64,000 nucleotides of DNA. Origin: Pseudescherichia sp031998825. GTDB lineage: Bacteria; Pseudomonadota; Gammaproteobacteria; Enterobacterales; Enterobacteriaceae. The DNA is taken from positions 1 to 64,000 of the forward strand of contig NZ_DAMACX010000003.1 of assembly GCF_031998825.1 (NCBI RefSeq), written 5' to 3'. Both the position numbers and the translations under genes were made by a program. This document shows positions 16,107-25,389 of the stretch, piece after piece. Below the pieces are notes generated by a model. The model was not told the origin of the DNA. It searched no databases and worked only from the letters and a program-made list of their open reading frames with translations. How positions within the stretch are numbered: the stretch's first letter is position 1; the number at the start of each line of letters is the position of its first letter.

Positions 16107-18506
16107 TTACTCCGGCACGTCGCCGCTGCCCTGCTGCGAGGGCCACTTCCAGTTGCGTACCTCAGGCAGATCTTCTCCGTGCTCGCGCACGTAGCGGTGA
16201 TGCTCGGCGATCTTCTCCTGTAAATCGTCAAGGATCGCATCGGCCTTGCCCGCCAGCCTCTCTACCCGCAGGATCGCCTCCTGCGCCAGATGGAACCGAT
16301 CCAGCTCGTTCATCACCGTCATGTCAAACGGCGTGGTGGTGGTGCCTTCTTCCATAAACCCGCGCACGTGGAAGTTGCGATGGTTATTGCGGTGGTAGGT
16401 CAGGCGATGGATCAGGCTCGGGTAGCCGTGGAAGGCGAAGATCACCGGCTTGTCAGCGGTGAAGATAGCTTCAAACGCCTCGTCACTCAGCCCGTGCGGA
16501 TGCTGATCCTGGGTCTGTAGTGCCATCAGGTCGACCACGTTTACCACTCGTACGCTGAGATCCGGCAGGTAGCCGCGAAGCAGATCCACTGCCGCCAGCG
16601 CCTCCATGGTAGGGACATCCCCGGCGCAGGCCATCACCACGTCCGGCGTTCTGTCCGGCTCTTCGTTGCCTGCCCAGGGCCAGATGCCCATCCCCACTTC
16701 ACAGTGCTTCGCCGCTTCTTCCATCGTCAGCCACTGCGGCTCCGGCTGCTTGCCCGCAACGATCACATTGATGCGATCCCAGGTTTTCAGGCAGTGATCG
16801 GCCACCCACAGCAGGGTGTTAGCATCCGGTGGCAGGTAGATGCGCACGATATCGGCTTTCTTGTTGGCCACGTGATCGATAAAGCCGGGATCCTGATGGC
16901 TGTAGCCGTTGTGATCCTGACGCCAGACGTGGGATGAGAGCAGATAGTTCAGCGAGGCGACGGGTTCGCGCCACGGCAGCTTGCGCGTTACCTTCAGCCA
17001 CTTGGCGTGCTGGTTGAACATTGAGTCAATGATGTGAATAAAGGCCTCGTAGCAGTTAAACAGGCCGTGGCGACCGGTGAGCAGATAGCCCTCCAGCCAG
17101 CCCTGACACTGATGCTCGCTGAGGATCTCCATCACGCGCCCATCCGGGGCCAGCTGCTCATCGTAAGGCTCAATCTCTCCCTCCCAGGTGCGGTTAGTGA
17201 CGTCGAACACGTCCCCCAGCCGGTTGGAGGCGGTCTCATCCGGACCAAAGAGACGGAAGTTATCCGGGTTGCGGGTAAAGATGCCGCGCAGGTAGCGCCC
17301 CAGCACCTCTGTAGACTGCGCCTGGGTCTCGCCGGGGGAGGCGATATCAAGAGCAAACTCGCGCAGCTCGGGCGTGACCAGCTCGCGCCGGAGCCGTCCG
17401 CCGTTGGCCCAGGGCGTCGCGCCCATCCGCTTATCACCCTCGGGAGCCAGCGCCTTTAGCTCGGGCTTAAGCCGCCCCTGCTCGTCGAAGAGATCTTCCG
17501 GCTGGTAGCTGCGCATCCAGCGCTCAAGGATCTGTCGATGCTCGTCGTTTTCCCGGCATGAGGAGACCGGCACCTGATGCGCGCGCCAGAAGCCTTCAAC
17601 TTTTTTACCGTCGACGGTCTGCGGGCCGGTCCACCCCTTCGGGCTGCGCAGGATAATCATCGGCCAGCGCGGTATCGACTCAGCGGTTTCACCCCGGCGG
17701 GCGCGCTGCTGGAAATCACGGATCTTATCCAGGGCGTTATCCAGCGCCTCGGCCATCTGCGGATGCATTTTTTCCGGCTCATGACCGCTGACAAAAACCG
17801 GATCGTAGCCGTAGCCGCGAAACAGCTGGGTGAGATCCTCATCGCTGGTGCGCGCCAGCAGGGTTGGGTTAGCGATCTTGTAGCCGTTGAGGTGCAGGAT
17901 GGGCAGTACGGCCCCGTCTCGGGCGGCGTTAAGAAACTTGATCCCGTGCCAGCTGGCGGCGAGCGGGCCGGTTTCAGCCTCGCCGTCGCCAATCACGCAG
18001 GCGGCAATCAGATCGGGCGCATCAAATACGGCCCCAAAGGCGTGGGAGAGGGAGTAGCCCAGCTCGCCCCCTTCGTTGATCGAGCCGGGCGTTTCCGGCG
18101 CGGCGTGGCTGGGAATACCCCCCGGAAACGAGAACTGCTTAAACAGCTTCTGCATCCCCGGCGCGTCTTCGCTGATGTCGGGATAGATCTCGCTGTAGCT
18201 GCCTTCAAGCCAGGTATTCGCCACCATGCCTGGGCCGCCGTGGCCGGGGCCGCAGACGTAGAGCATATCCAGATCGCGCTGGCGGATCGCACGGTTAAGG
18301 TGTGCGTAGATGAAGTTCAGCCCTGGCGTGGTGCCCCAGTGGCCGAGCAGGCGGGGCTTGATATGTTCCGGCTTAAGCGGCTCGCGTAGAAGCGGGTTTT
18401 CCATCAGGTAGATCTGGCCGACGGAGAGGTAGTTTGCGGCGCGCCAGTAGCGATCCAGTAACGTGAAGTCGTTGTCGGTAACGTTGCCGGTTGCAGATTG
18501 CGTCAT
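16107..18506 (-). CDS. xfp: Xylulose-5-phosphate/fructose-6-phosphate phosphoketolase
   Basis: The enzyme splits xylulose 5-phosphate (and often fructose 6-phosphate) with inorganic phosphate into acetyl phosphate plus glyceraldehyde 3-phosphate or erythrose 4-phosphate, using thiamine diphosphate. The 799 residues cover the three domains of the family. Diagnostic motifs are 'GHWGTTPGLNF' (about 55-65), 'EGGELGYSLSHAFG' (145-158) and the ThDP/Mg motif 'GDGEAETGP' (173-181). GGGAGA precedes the ATG. Its product, acetyl phosphate, is the shared substrate of Pta and AckA, encoded next on the same strand. A terminator lies between pta and this gene, so it has its own promoter or depends on read-through. 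It is not present here in K-12. Substrate preference (Xu5P versus F6P) cannot be set from sequence. Confidence 0.93.
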   Translation of the reverse strand: MTQSATGNVTDNDFTLLDRYWRAANYLSVGQIYLMENPLLREPLKPEHIKPRLLGHWGTTPGLNFIYAHLNRAIRQRDLDMLYVCGPGHGGPGMVANTWLEGSYSEIYPDISEDAPGMQKLFKQFSFPGGIPSHAAPETPGSINEGGELGYSLSHAFGAVFDAPDLIAACVIGDGEAETGPLAASWHGIKFLNAARDGAVLPILHLNGYKIANPTLLARTSDEDLTQLFRGYGYDPVFVSGHEPEKMHPQMAEALDNALDKIRDFQQRARRGETAESIPRWPMIILRSPKGWTGPQTVDGKKVEGFWRAHQVPVSSCRENDEHRQILERWMRSYQPEDLFDEQGRLKPELKALAPEGDKRMGATPWANGGRLRRELVTPELREFALDIASPGETQAQSTEVLGRYLRGIFTRNPDNFRLFGPDETASNRLGDVFDVTNRTWEGEIEPYDEQLAPDGRVMEILSEHQCQGWLEGYLLTGRHGLFNCYEAFIHIIDSMFNQHAKWLKVTRKLPWREPVASLNYLLSSHVWRQDHNGYSHQDPGFIDHVANKKADIVRIYLPPDANTLLWVADHCLKTWDRINVIVAGKQPEPQWLTMEEAAKHCEVGMGIWPWAGNEEPDRTPDVVMACAGDVPTMEALAAVDLLRGYLPDLSVRVVNVVDLMALQTQDQHPHGLSDEAFEAIFTADKPVIFAFHGYPSLIHRLTYHRNNHRNFHVRGFMEEGTTTTPFDMTVMNELDRFHLAQEAILRVERLAGKADAILDDLQEKIAEHHRYVREHGEDLPEVRNWKWPSQQGSGDVPE

Positions 18507-18578
18507 GCTTTCTCCCGTTATCAGGTTAAATCGTTCCTGTTAACCCTAATAGAAGAAGCGGAGGAGGGCGAATTTGCA

Positions 18579-18613
18579 CCAAAAAAAAGGGCCACGGCAG
18601 CGCCATGACCCTT
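18579..18613 (-). terminator. Rho-independent terminator after pta
   Basis: On the minus strand a 12-bp stem with two G-U pairs (18602-18613 with 18587-18598) and a 3-base loop is followed by a run of eight T. It ends the ackA-pta transcript before the phosphoketolase gene. Confidence 0.85.
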
Positions 18614-18631
18614 AAGCAGAGTGGTATAAAC

Positions 18632-20773
18632 TTACTGCTGCTGAGAGGACTGAATCGCCGTCAGGGCGATGGTGTAGACGATATCGTCAACCAGCGCGCC
18701 ACGGGACAGGTCGTTCACAGGCTTACGCATACCCTGCAGCATCGGCCCGATGGAGATCAGGTCGGCAGAGCGCTGTACCGCTTTGTAAGTGGTGTTACCG
18801 GTGTTCAGATCCGGGAAGATGAACACGGTAGCGCGACCAGCAACCGGTGAGTTCGGCGCTTTGGATTTCGCGACGTCAGCCATTACCGCGGCGTCATACT
18901 GCAGCGGGCCGTCGATCATCAGGTCAGGACGTTTCTCCTGCGCCAGACGGGTCGCTTCACGCACTTTCTCTACGTCGCTACCCGCGCCGGAGTTACCGGT
19001 GGAGTAGGAGAGCATGGCTACGCGCGGCTCGATACCGAAGGCAATCGCAGAGTCAGCGGACTGAATCGCGATCTCTGCCAGCTGTTCAGCGGTCGGATCC
19101 GGGTTGATTGCGCAGTCGCCGTAAACGTAAACCTGCTCCGGCAGCAGCATGAAGAATACGGAGGAGACCAGCGAACTGCCCGGTGCCGTTTTGATCAGCT
19201 GCAGCGGCGGACGGATGGTGTTGGCAGTGGTGTGAACCGCACCGGAAACCAGACCGTCAACTTCGTCCTGCTCCAGCATCAGGGTGCCGAGAACCACGTT
19301 GTCTTCCAGCTGTTCACGGGCAACGGCTTCGGTCATGCCTTTGCTCTTACGCAGCTCAACCAGGCGGGCAACGTAGCTTTCACGCACCACTTCCGGATCA
19401 ACGATTTCGATGCCAGCGCCCAGCTCAACGCCCTGGGATGCGGCAACGCGGGTGATCTCATCCGGATTACCCAGCAGCACACAGGTCGCGATGCCGCGCT
19501 CGGCGCAGATGGCCGCCGCTTTAACGGTGCGCGGTTCGTCGCCTTCCGGCAGCACAACGCGTTTGCCAGCCTGACGCGCCAGCTCGGTGAGCTGGTAGCG
19601 GAACGCAGGCGGGGAGAGACGGCGGCTACGCTCGGAGGTCGCGGTCAGGGATTCGATCCAGTCAGCGTTAACGTAGCCTGCTACGTACTCCTGCACTTTC
19701 TCAATACGCGCATGGTCGTCAGCCGGCACTTCCAGGTTGAAGCTCTGCAGGCTCAGCGAGGTCTGCCAGGTGTTGGTGTTCACCATAAATACCGGCAGGC
19801 CGGTCGCAAAGGCGCGTTCGCACAGCTTGGCAACGCGGGCGTCCATCTCATAGGCACCGGTCAGCAGGATCGCACCGATCTCAACGCCGTTCATTGCGGC
19901 CAGGCAGGCGGCAACCAGCACGTCCGGACGGTCAGCGGAGGTCACCAGCAGAGAGCCTGCACGGAAGTGCTCCAGCATGTGCGGAATGCTGCGGGCACAG
20001 AAGGTCACGGACTTCACGCGGCGGGTGTTGATGTCGCCTTCGTTCACGATGGTGGCATTCAGGTGTTTCGCCATATCGATTGCACGGGTGGCAATCAGAT
20101 CGAAGCTCCACGGGATTGCGCCCAGCACCGGCAGGGAGCTGGATTCGCTCAGCTGCGCCGGATCGATGCTGATCACTTTCGCTTTAGAGGAGTCATCGAA
20201 GATCTCAGAGAGATCCGGACGGGTACGGCCCTGCTCATCAACCGGGGCGTTCAGCTTGTTAACGATCACGCCGGTGATGTTGGTGTTCTTGACGCCGCCG
20301 AAGCTGTTGCGGGTCAGCTCGATACGCTCTTTCAGCTGCTCCTGGGTATCGGTACCCTGCGACATGACAAAGACGATCTCAGCATTCAGCGTTTTGGCGA
20401 TTTCGAAGTTCAGCGACTGGGCAAACTGGTGTTTGCGGGTCGGGACCAGGCCTTCAACCAGCACCACTTCCGCGTCTTTGGCGCTCTCGTGGTAGCGGGC
20501 GATGATCTCTTCCATCAGCACGTCTTTCTGGTTGCTGGAGAGCAGAGACTCAACGTGGCTCATCTTCAGCGGCTCAGCGGCAGGCAGATTGGAGTTCGCA
20601 CGCACGATAGTGGTGGTCTGGTCTGGCGCATCGCCACCGGCACGCGGCTGGGCGATAGGTTTAAAGACGCTCAGACGAACGCCTTTGCGTTCCATAGCAC
20701 GGATCACGCCAAGGCTGACGCTGGTCAGGCCGACGCTGGTTCCGGTAGGGATCAGCATAATAATACGGGACAC
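18632..20773 (-). CDS. pta: Phosphate acetyltransferase
   Basis: Pta interconverts acetyl-CoA and acetyl phosphate. The 713 residues match E. coli Pta (714). The N-terminal domain is a P-loop, BioD-like fold (from 'MLIPTGTSVGLTSVSLG'). The middle is a DRTGG domain with 'GSLLVTSADRPDVL', and the C-terminal third (about 390-713) is the catalytic PTA_PTB domain with 'VFIFPDLNTGNTTYKAVQRSA'. It is second in the ackA-pta operon, 80 bases after ackA with a 10-bp stem-loop between. The extra upstream phosphoketolase supplies a second source of its substrate. Confidence 0.98.
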   Translation of the reverse strand: MSRIIMLIPTGTSVGLTSVSLGVIRAMERKGVRLSVFKPIAQPRAGGDAPDQTTTIVRANSNLPAAEPLKMSHVESLLSSNQKDVLMEEIIARYHESAKDAEVVLVEGLVPTRKHQFAQSLNFEIAKTLNAEIVFVMSQGTDTQEQLKERIELTRNSFGGVKNTNITGVIVNKLNAPVDEQGRTRPDLSEIFDDSSKAKVISIDPAQLSESSSLPVLGAIPWSFDLIATRAIDMAKHLNATIVNEGDINTRRVKSVTFCARSIPHMLEHFRAGSLLVTSADRPDVLVAACLAAMNGVEIGAILLTGAYEMDARVAKLCERAFATGLPVFMVNTNTWQTSLSLQSFNLEVPADDHARIEKVQEYVAGYVNADWIESLTATSERSRRLSPPAFRYQLTELARQAGKRVVLPEGDEPRTVKAAAICAERGIATCVLLGNPDEITRVAASQGVELGAGIEIVDPEVVRESYVARLVELRKSKGMTEAVAREQLEDNVVLGTLMLEQDEVDGLVSGAVHTTANTIRPPLQLIKTAPGSSLVSSVFFMLLPEQVYVYGDCAINPDPTAEQLAEIAIQSADSAIAFGIEPRVAMLSYSTGNSGAGSDVEKVREATRLAQEKRPDLMIDGPLQYDAAVMADVAKSKAPNSPVAGRATVFIFPDLNTGNTTYKAVQRSADLISIGPMLQGMRKPVNDLSRGALVDDIVYTIALTAIQSSQQQ

Positions 20774-20824
20774 GGTATATCCTCTTTTTCGTTACCGCCA
20801 GCAAACTGGCGCGATACAAAACAG

Positions 20825-20848
20825 CACCGCCAGCGTTGGCTGGCGGTG
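20825..20848 (-). other. Stem-loop between ackA and pta
   Basis: CACCGCCAGC and GCTGGCGGTG form a perfect 10-bp stem with a GTTG loop in the short intercistronic space. No T-run of terminator length follows on the minus strand, so it probably tunes or stabilises the bicistronic message. Confidence 0.6.
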
Positions 20849-20853
20849 TGGAA

Positions 20854-22056
20854 TCAGGCAGTCAGACGGCTGGCGTCTTGGGCAATCACCAGTTCTTCGT
20901 TGGTCGGGATGACCATCGCGAGGGTGGTACCCTCTTTGTTGATGTAGCCGGATTTGCCGAAGCGGGCAGCCAGGTTACGCTCGTGGTCAACCTCGAAGCC
21001 CAGAACGCCCAGTTTGCCCAGAGAGAGTTCGCGAACCATCGCCGCGTTCTCACCGATACCACCGGTGAAGACAACCGCGTCCAGACGACCTTCCATCAGC
21101 GCGGTGTAGGAGCCGATGTACTTCGCCAGGCGGTGGCAGTAAACGTCCATTGCACGTTTAGCGTCTTCTTTGCTCGCGTAGTTGTCTTCAACGTAGCGGC
21201 AGTCGCTGGTGACTTCGGTCAGGCCCAGCAGGCCGGACTCTTTGGTCAGCATCTTGTTGATCTCTTCCACGCTCATACCCAGGGTATCGTGCAGGTGGAA
21301 GATGATCGCCGGGTCGATATCACCGGAACGGGTACCCATCACCAGGCCTTCCAGCGGGGTCAGACCCATAGAGGTATCAACGCATTTACCGTTACGGATT
21401 GCAGAAACGGAGCCGCCGTTGCCCAGGTGGCAAGTGATGATATTCACTTCTTCTACCGGCTTGTTCAGCATTTTTGCTGCTTCCTGCGTCACGTAGAAGT
21501 GGCTGGTGCCGTGTGCGCCGTAGCGGCGAACGCCGTGCTCTTTGTACAGTTTGTACGGCAGGGCGTAAAGGTAGGACTCTTCCGGCATGGTCTGGTGGAA
21601 CGCGGTATCAAACACGGCCACGTTCTTCTCTTTCAGCTGCGGGAAGGATTTCAGCGCTTCAGCGATACCGATCAGGTGAGCCGGGTTATGCAGCGGTGCA
21701 AAAGAGGCGGAGTCTTTGATGCCCTGGATAACGGAGTCGTCGATAACCACGGAGCGGGTGTATTTTTCGCCGCCGTGCACGATGCGGTGACCAATTGCGG
21801 TCAGCTGTGCAGACAGTTCTGGTTTTTGTGCCAGAATAGTGTTAACGATAAAGTTCAGTGCTTCACTGTGAGCGGCACCTGCACCTAAAGCAGCTTCTTG
21901 TTTACCACCGTCCATTTTCCATTTGATACGCGCTTCAGGAAGATGGAAGCATTCGGCTAAACCAGAGAGGTACTCTTCACCGTTCACTGCATCAATGATT
22001 GCAAATTTCAGTGAGGAGCTACCGCAGTTCAGAACCAGTACTAACTTACTCGACAT
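20854..22056 (-). CDS. ackA: Acetate kinase
   Basis: AckA makes ATP and acetate from acetyl phosphate and ADP. The 400 residues equal E. coli AckA in length. ASKHA-fold signatures are 'VLVLNCGSSSLKF' (5-17) and 'TAIGHRIVHGGEKY', and the nucleotide-binding 'VFTGGIGENAAMVREL' lies near 330. It is the first gene of the ackA-pta unit and is divergent from yfbV. Confidence 0.98.
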   Translation of the reverse strand: MSSKLVLVLNCGSSSLKFAIIDAVNGEEYLSGLAECFHLPEARIKWKMDGGKQEAALGAGAAHSEALNFIVNTILAQKPELSAQLTAIGHRIVHGGEKYTRSVVIDDSVIQGIKDSASFAPLHNPAHLIGIAEALKSFPQLKEKNVAVFDTAFHQTMPEESYLYALPYKLYKEHGVRRYGAHGTSHFYVTQEAAKMLNKPVEEVNIITCHLGNGGSVSAIRNGKCVDTSMGLTPLEGLVMGTRSGDIDPAIIFHLHDTLGMSVEEINKMLTKESGLLGLTEVTSDCRYVEDNYASKEDAKRAMDVYCHRLAKYIGSYTALMEGRLDAVVFTGGIGENAAMVRELSLGKLGVLGFEVDHERNLAARFGKSGYINKEGTTLAMVIPTNEELVIAQDASRLTA

Positions 22057-22394
22057 GGAAGTACCTATTTTTGATACGTGGCTAAAAAAACGTCAGTGAG
22101 TCTTTCAGCGTAGCGCATGTTGACGCTGACATTTATGATTAACATCATGCCAGAACGATTTTTTGGCACGATGAAAGAGAATACTGTTGAGTTTATGCCA
22201 TTTTGACCCCATGTGAGGAAGTGGCATACTGGGCGTTACGTTGACGACATGACGTTCTGCGTCTAAGGCCCACTCAGGCGGGCACAGAATACCCGATACT
22301 GGGTAGCGATGACAAAATATTTTGAACGTTGTCATGAGCAGTTGTTGTTTTGCACAAATTTTTTAATTTTTATATGTGAAGTTGAGGTAACGCC
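22057..22394. promoter_or_regulatory. Divergent ackA/yfbV promoter region
   Basis: This 338-base non-coding stretch separates the two divergent genes and should hold both promoters. It becomes strongly AT-rich near yfbV, whose ribosome site GAGG lies at 22384-22387. I could not assign a specific factor site. Confidence 0.5.
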
Positions 22395-22850
22395 ATGAAC
22401 ACTCCTGAGAATCGCCCTGTGAGCTTTTTCAGTTTGTTTCGCCTGGGTCAGCACTATTCGAAGACCTGGCCTATGGAAAAAAGCCTCGCTCCCGTCTTTA
22501 TCGATAACCGTGTCATTCGCGCTACCCGCTACGCGATCCGCATTATGCCCCCCGTCGCCGTCTTTACCCTCTGCTGGCAGATAGCCCTTGGCGGCCAGCT
22601 GGGTCCTGCGGTGGCGACCGCGCTCTTTGCCCTGAGCCTGCCGCTACAGGGGCTGTGGTGGCTGGGCAAGCGCTCCGTTACGCCGCTGCCGCCGGGTATT
22701 TTGCAGTGGTTCTATGAGGTACGCGGTAAATTACAGGATGCGGGCCAGACGATGGCCCCGGTCACCGGCAAGCCGGATTATCAGGCCTTAGCTGACACGC
22801 TTAAGCGCGCATTTGGTCAGCTCGACAAAACTTTCCTTGATGATTTGTAA
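22395..22850 (+). CDS. yfbV: YfbV, UPF0208 inner membrane protein
   Basis: The 151 residues match E. coli YfbV. Two hydrophobic segments at about 44-62 and 66-88 anchor it in the inner membrane. The E. coli protein has been linked to Ter macrodomain organisation (MatP-associated long-range contacts), but its biochemistry is unknown. A terminator follows within the short gap to yfbU. Confidence 0.93.
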   Translation: MNTPENRPVSFFSLFRLGQHYSKTWPMEKSLAPVFIDNRVIRATRYAIRIMPPVAVFTLCWQIALGGQLGPAVATALFALSLPLQGLWWLGKRSVTPLPPGILQWFYEVRGKLQDAGQTMAPVTGKPDYQALADTLKRAFGQLDKTFLDDL

Positions 22851-22877
22851 TTCACCCCTGATTGCGAATATAAAAGA

Positions 22878-22907
22878 AGGCACATAGTTTATGTGCCTCT
22901 TTTTTTT
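22878..22907 (+). terminator. Rho-independent terminator after yfbV
   Basis: AGGCACATA and TATGTGCCT form a perfect 9-bp stem with a 3-base loop, followed by C and a run of nine T. It lies just upstream of the yfbU ribosome site. Confidence 0.85.
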
Positions 22908-22929
22908 CCGACGTGATACGGAGTGTAAG

Positions 22930-23424
22930 ATGGAAATGACCAATGCCCAACGGCTGATCTTATCAAATCAGTACAAAATGATGACGATGCTCGATCCCAC
23001 CAACGCCGAGCGCTACCGCCGCCTGCAAACCATCGTCGAGCGCGGCTTTGGCCTGCAGATGCGCGAGCTGGACCGCGAGTTTGGCGAGCTGCCGGAGGAG
23101 ACCTGCCGCACCGTTATCGACATTATGGAGATGTATCATGCCCTGCACGTCTCCTGGGCCAACCTGAAAGATGCCCAGTCCATCGACGAGCGCCGGGTCA
23201 CCTTTTTAGGCTTTGATGCTGCCACCGAGGCGCGCTACCTGAGCTACGTACGCTTTATGGTCAACACCGAAGGGCGCTACACCCATTTCGACGCGGGAAC
23301 GCACGGCTTCAATGCCCAGACGCCAATGTGGGAAAAATATCAGCGCATGCTGGGAGCCTGGCACGCCTGTCCGCGCCAGTACCACCTGAGCGCAAATGAA
23401 ATCAACCAGATCGTTAACGCCTGA
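22930..23424 (+). CDS. yfbU: YfbU family protein
   Basis: I start at the ATG at 22930 (MEMTNAQRLILSNQYKMM), which gives 164 residues as in E. coli. An in-frame ATG at 22891 lies inside the yfbV terminator and is rejected. This is the YfbU domain family (UPF0304); overexpression of the E. coli protein affects viability, and its function is unknown. It is predicted soluble and mostly helical. The E. coli neighbour yfbT is missing, and yfbS follows directly. Confidence 0.93.
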   Translation: MEMTNAQRLILSNQYKMMTMLDPTNAERYRRLQTIVERGFGLQMRELDREFGELPEETCRTVIDIMEMYHALHVSWANLKDAQSIDERRVTFLGFDAATEARYLSYVRFMVNTEGRYTHFDAGTHGFNAQTPMWEKYQRMLGAWHACPRQYHLSANEINQIVNA

Positions 23425-23477
23425 TAGCCGCAGGCAAATAAGCAAAAATGGGTAACAACCGCTCATCCTATTGATTT

Positions 23478-23502
23478 AGCCCCGCCTGAGCGGGGCTTTT
23501 TT
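23478..23502 (+). terminator. Rho-independent terminator after yfbU
   Basis: AGCCCCGC and GCGGGGCT pair over eight bases with a CTGA loop and are followed by TTTTT, between yfbU and yfbS. Confidence 0.88.
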
Positions 23503-23544
23503 GTGGCACACTGCCGTTATCCCCGCAATTAACAAGGATACGTT

Positions 23545-25377
23545 GTGAACGGTGAACTGATTTGGGTGCTGTGTTTGCTGGCCATTGCCGTCGTGCTTTT
23601 TGCCACCGGCAAGGTGCGCATGGATGCCGTCGCGCTGCTGGTGATTGTCGCCTTCAGCCTGAGCGGTACCCTGACCCTCAGCGAGGCCTTCTCCGGCTTT
23701 AGCGATCCCAACGTCATTCTTATCGCCGCCCTGTTTATTATCGGCGACGGCCTGGTGCGTACCGGGGTCGCCACCAGCATGGGGGCCTGGCTGGTGAACG
23801 TGGCGGGCAGCAGCGAAATCAAAATGCTGGTTCTGCTGATGCTTACCGTCGCCGGGCTGGGGGCCTTTATGAGCTCCACCGGGGTGGTCGCCATCTTTAT
23901 TCCCGTGGTGCTCAGCGTCTCAATGCGGATGCAGATCTCCCCGTCGCGCCTGATGATGCCCCTCAGCTTTGCCGGACTCATCAGCGGCATGATGACGTTG
24001 GTGGCCACGCCGCCTAACCTGGTGGTCAACAGCGAGCTGCTGCGCGAAGGGCTGCCGGGCTTCGGCTTCTTTAGCGTCACCCCGCTGGGGATCGCTATTC
24101 TGCTGCTGGGCGTCATCTATATGCTGGTGATGCGCTTTGCTCTGAAGAGCGACGGGCAGACGGGGCCGCATGACGGCTGGAAGCGGCGCACCTTCCGCGA
24201 TCTGATCAAAGAGTATCGTCTGGCGGGGCGCGCCCGGCGGCTGGCTATCCGCCCCGGCTCGCCGATGGTTGGCCAGCGCCTCGACGATCTCAAACTCCGG
24301 GAGCGCTACGGCGCCAACGTCATTGGGGTCGAACGCTGGCGTCGTTTTCGCCGGGTGATCGTTAACGTCAACGGCGTATCGGAGTTTCGCGCCGGAGACG
24401 TGCTGCTGATCGACATGTCCGCTGCCGAGGTCGATCTGCGGCAGTTTTGCAGCGAGCAGCTGCTGGAGCCGATGATCCTGCGCGGCGAGTACTTTTCCGA
24501 CCAGGCGCTGGACGTCGGGATGGCGGAGGCGTCGCTGATCCCTGACTCAGAGCTGATCGGCAAAACCGTGCGCGAAATTGGCTTTCGTACCCGCTACGGT
24601 CTGAATATGGTGGGCATTAAGCGTGACGGGAGCGCGATTAGCGGGCCGGTGGGGGATGAACCCCTACAGCTCGGGGATATCTTTTTGGTAGTCGGTAACT
24701 GGAAATTGATTAGCCAGCTGGCGCAGAAAGGGCGCGATTTTGTGGTGTTGAATATGCCCATCGAGGCCGGGGACGCCTCGCCCGCCCACAGCCAGGCTCC
24801 CCACGCCATTTTCTGCCTGCTGCTGATGGTCGCCCTGATGCTAACCGATGAGATCCCCAACCCGGTGGCGGCGATTATCGCCTGCCTGCTGATGGGCAAA
24901 TTTCGCTGTATTGATGCTGCCAGCGCCTATAAGGCGATCCACTGGCCGAGCATCATTCTTATCGTAGGCATGATGCCGTTCGCCCTGGCGCTACAAAAAA
25001 CCGGCGGCGTCGATCTGGTGGTGAAGGGACTGATGCAGTTTGGTGGCGGCTATGGACCGTACATGATGCTGCTCTGCCTGTTCATCATGTGCGCCACCAT
25101 CGGGCTGTTTATCTCGAATACCGCCACGGCGGTGCTGATGGCCCCCATTGCGCTGGCAACGGCCAAATCGATGGGCGTTTCGCCGTACCCCTTTGCCATG
25201 ATGGTAGCCATGGCAGCGTCGGCGGCCTTTATGACCCCGGTCTCCTCCCCGGTTAACACCCTGGTGCTGGGACCCGGCAACTATACCTTCAGCGATTTCG
25301 TAAAGATTGGCGTGCCGTTCACGCTGATTGTGATGGTGGTGTGCGTGGTGCTGATCCCAGTGCTGTTTCCGTTTTGA
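23545..25377 (+). CDS. yfbS: YfbS, SLC13/DASS-type permease with TrkA-C domains
   Basis: It is a 610-residue putative anion:sodium symporter, the same length as E. coli YfbS, starting with GTG after AAGGATACGTT. About five to six membrane segments precede a cytoplasmic region with two TrkA-C (RCK_C) modules (about 210-385, each with 'GANVIGV' or 'GLNMVGI'), then about six more segments. Twin family motifs are visible: 'SSTGVVAIFIP' and 'ATPPNLVVN' in the first half, 'SNTATAVLMAP' and 'SSPVNTLV' in the second. Substrate is unknown. yfbT, which lies between yfbU and yfbS in K-12, is absent. Confidence 0.95.
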   Translation: MNGELIWVLCLLAIAVVLFATGKVRMDAVALLVIVAFSLSGTLTLSEAFSGFSDPNVILIAALFIIGDGLVRTGVATSMGAWLVNVAGSSEIKMLVLLMLTVAGLGAFMSSTGVVAIFIPVVLSVSMRMQISPSRLMMPLSFAGLISGMMTLVATPPNLVVNSELLREGLPGFGFFSVTPLGIAILLLGVIYMLVMRFALKSDGQTGPHDGWKRRTFRDLIKEYRLAGRARRLAIRPGSPMVGQRLDDLKLRERYGANVIGVERWRRFRRVIVNVNGVSEFRAGDVLLIDMSAAEVDLRQFCSEQLLEPMILRGEYFSDQALDVGMAEASLIPDSELIGKTVREIGFRTRYGLNMVGIKRDGSAISGPVGDEPLQLGDIFLVVGNWKLISQLAQKGRDFVVLNMPIEAGDASPAHSQAPHAIFCLLLMVALMLTDEIPNPVAAIIACLLMGKFRCIDAASAYKAIHWPSIILIVGMMPFALALQKTGGVDLVVKGLMQFGGGYGPYMMLLCLFIMCATIGLFISNTATAVLMAPIALATAKSMGVSPYPFAMMVAMAASAAFMTPVSSPVNTLVLGPGNYTFSDFVKIGVPFTLIVMVVCVVLIPVLFPF

Positions 25378-25389
25378 CTTTCCCGCGCC

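Noticed and set aside
19232..20947. A 571-codon open frame antisense to pta and the end of ackA.
   Set aside because: It is a mirror of high-GC, codon-biased coding sequence; there is no ribosome site and the protein has no recognisable domain, while pta on the other strand is full-length.
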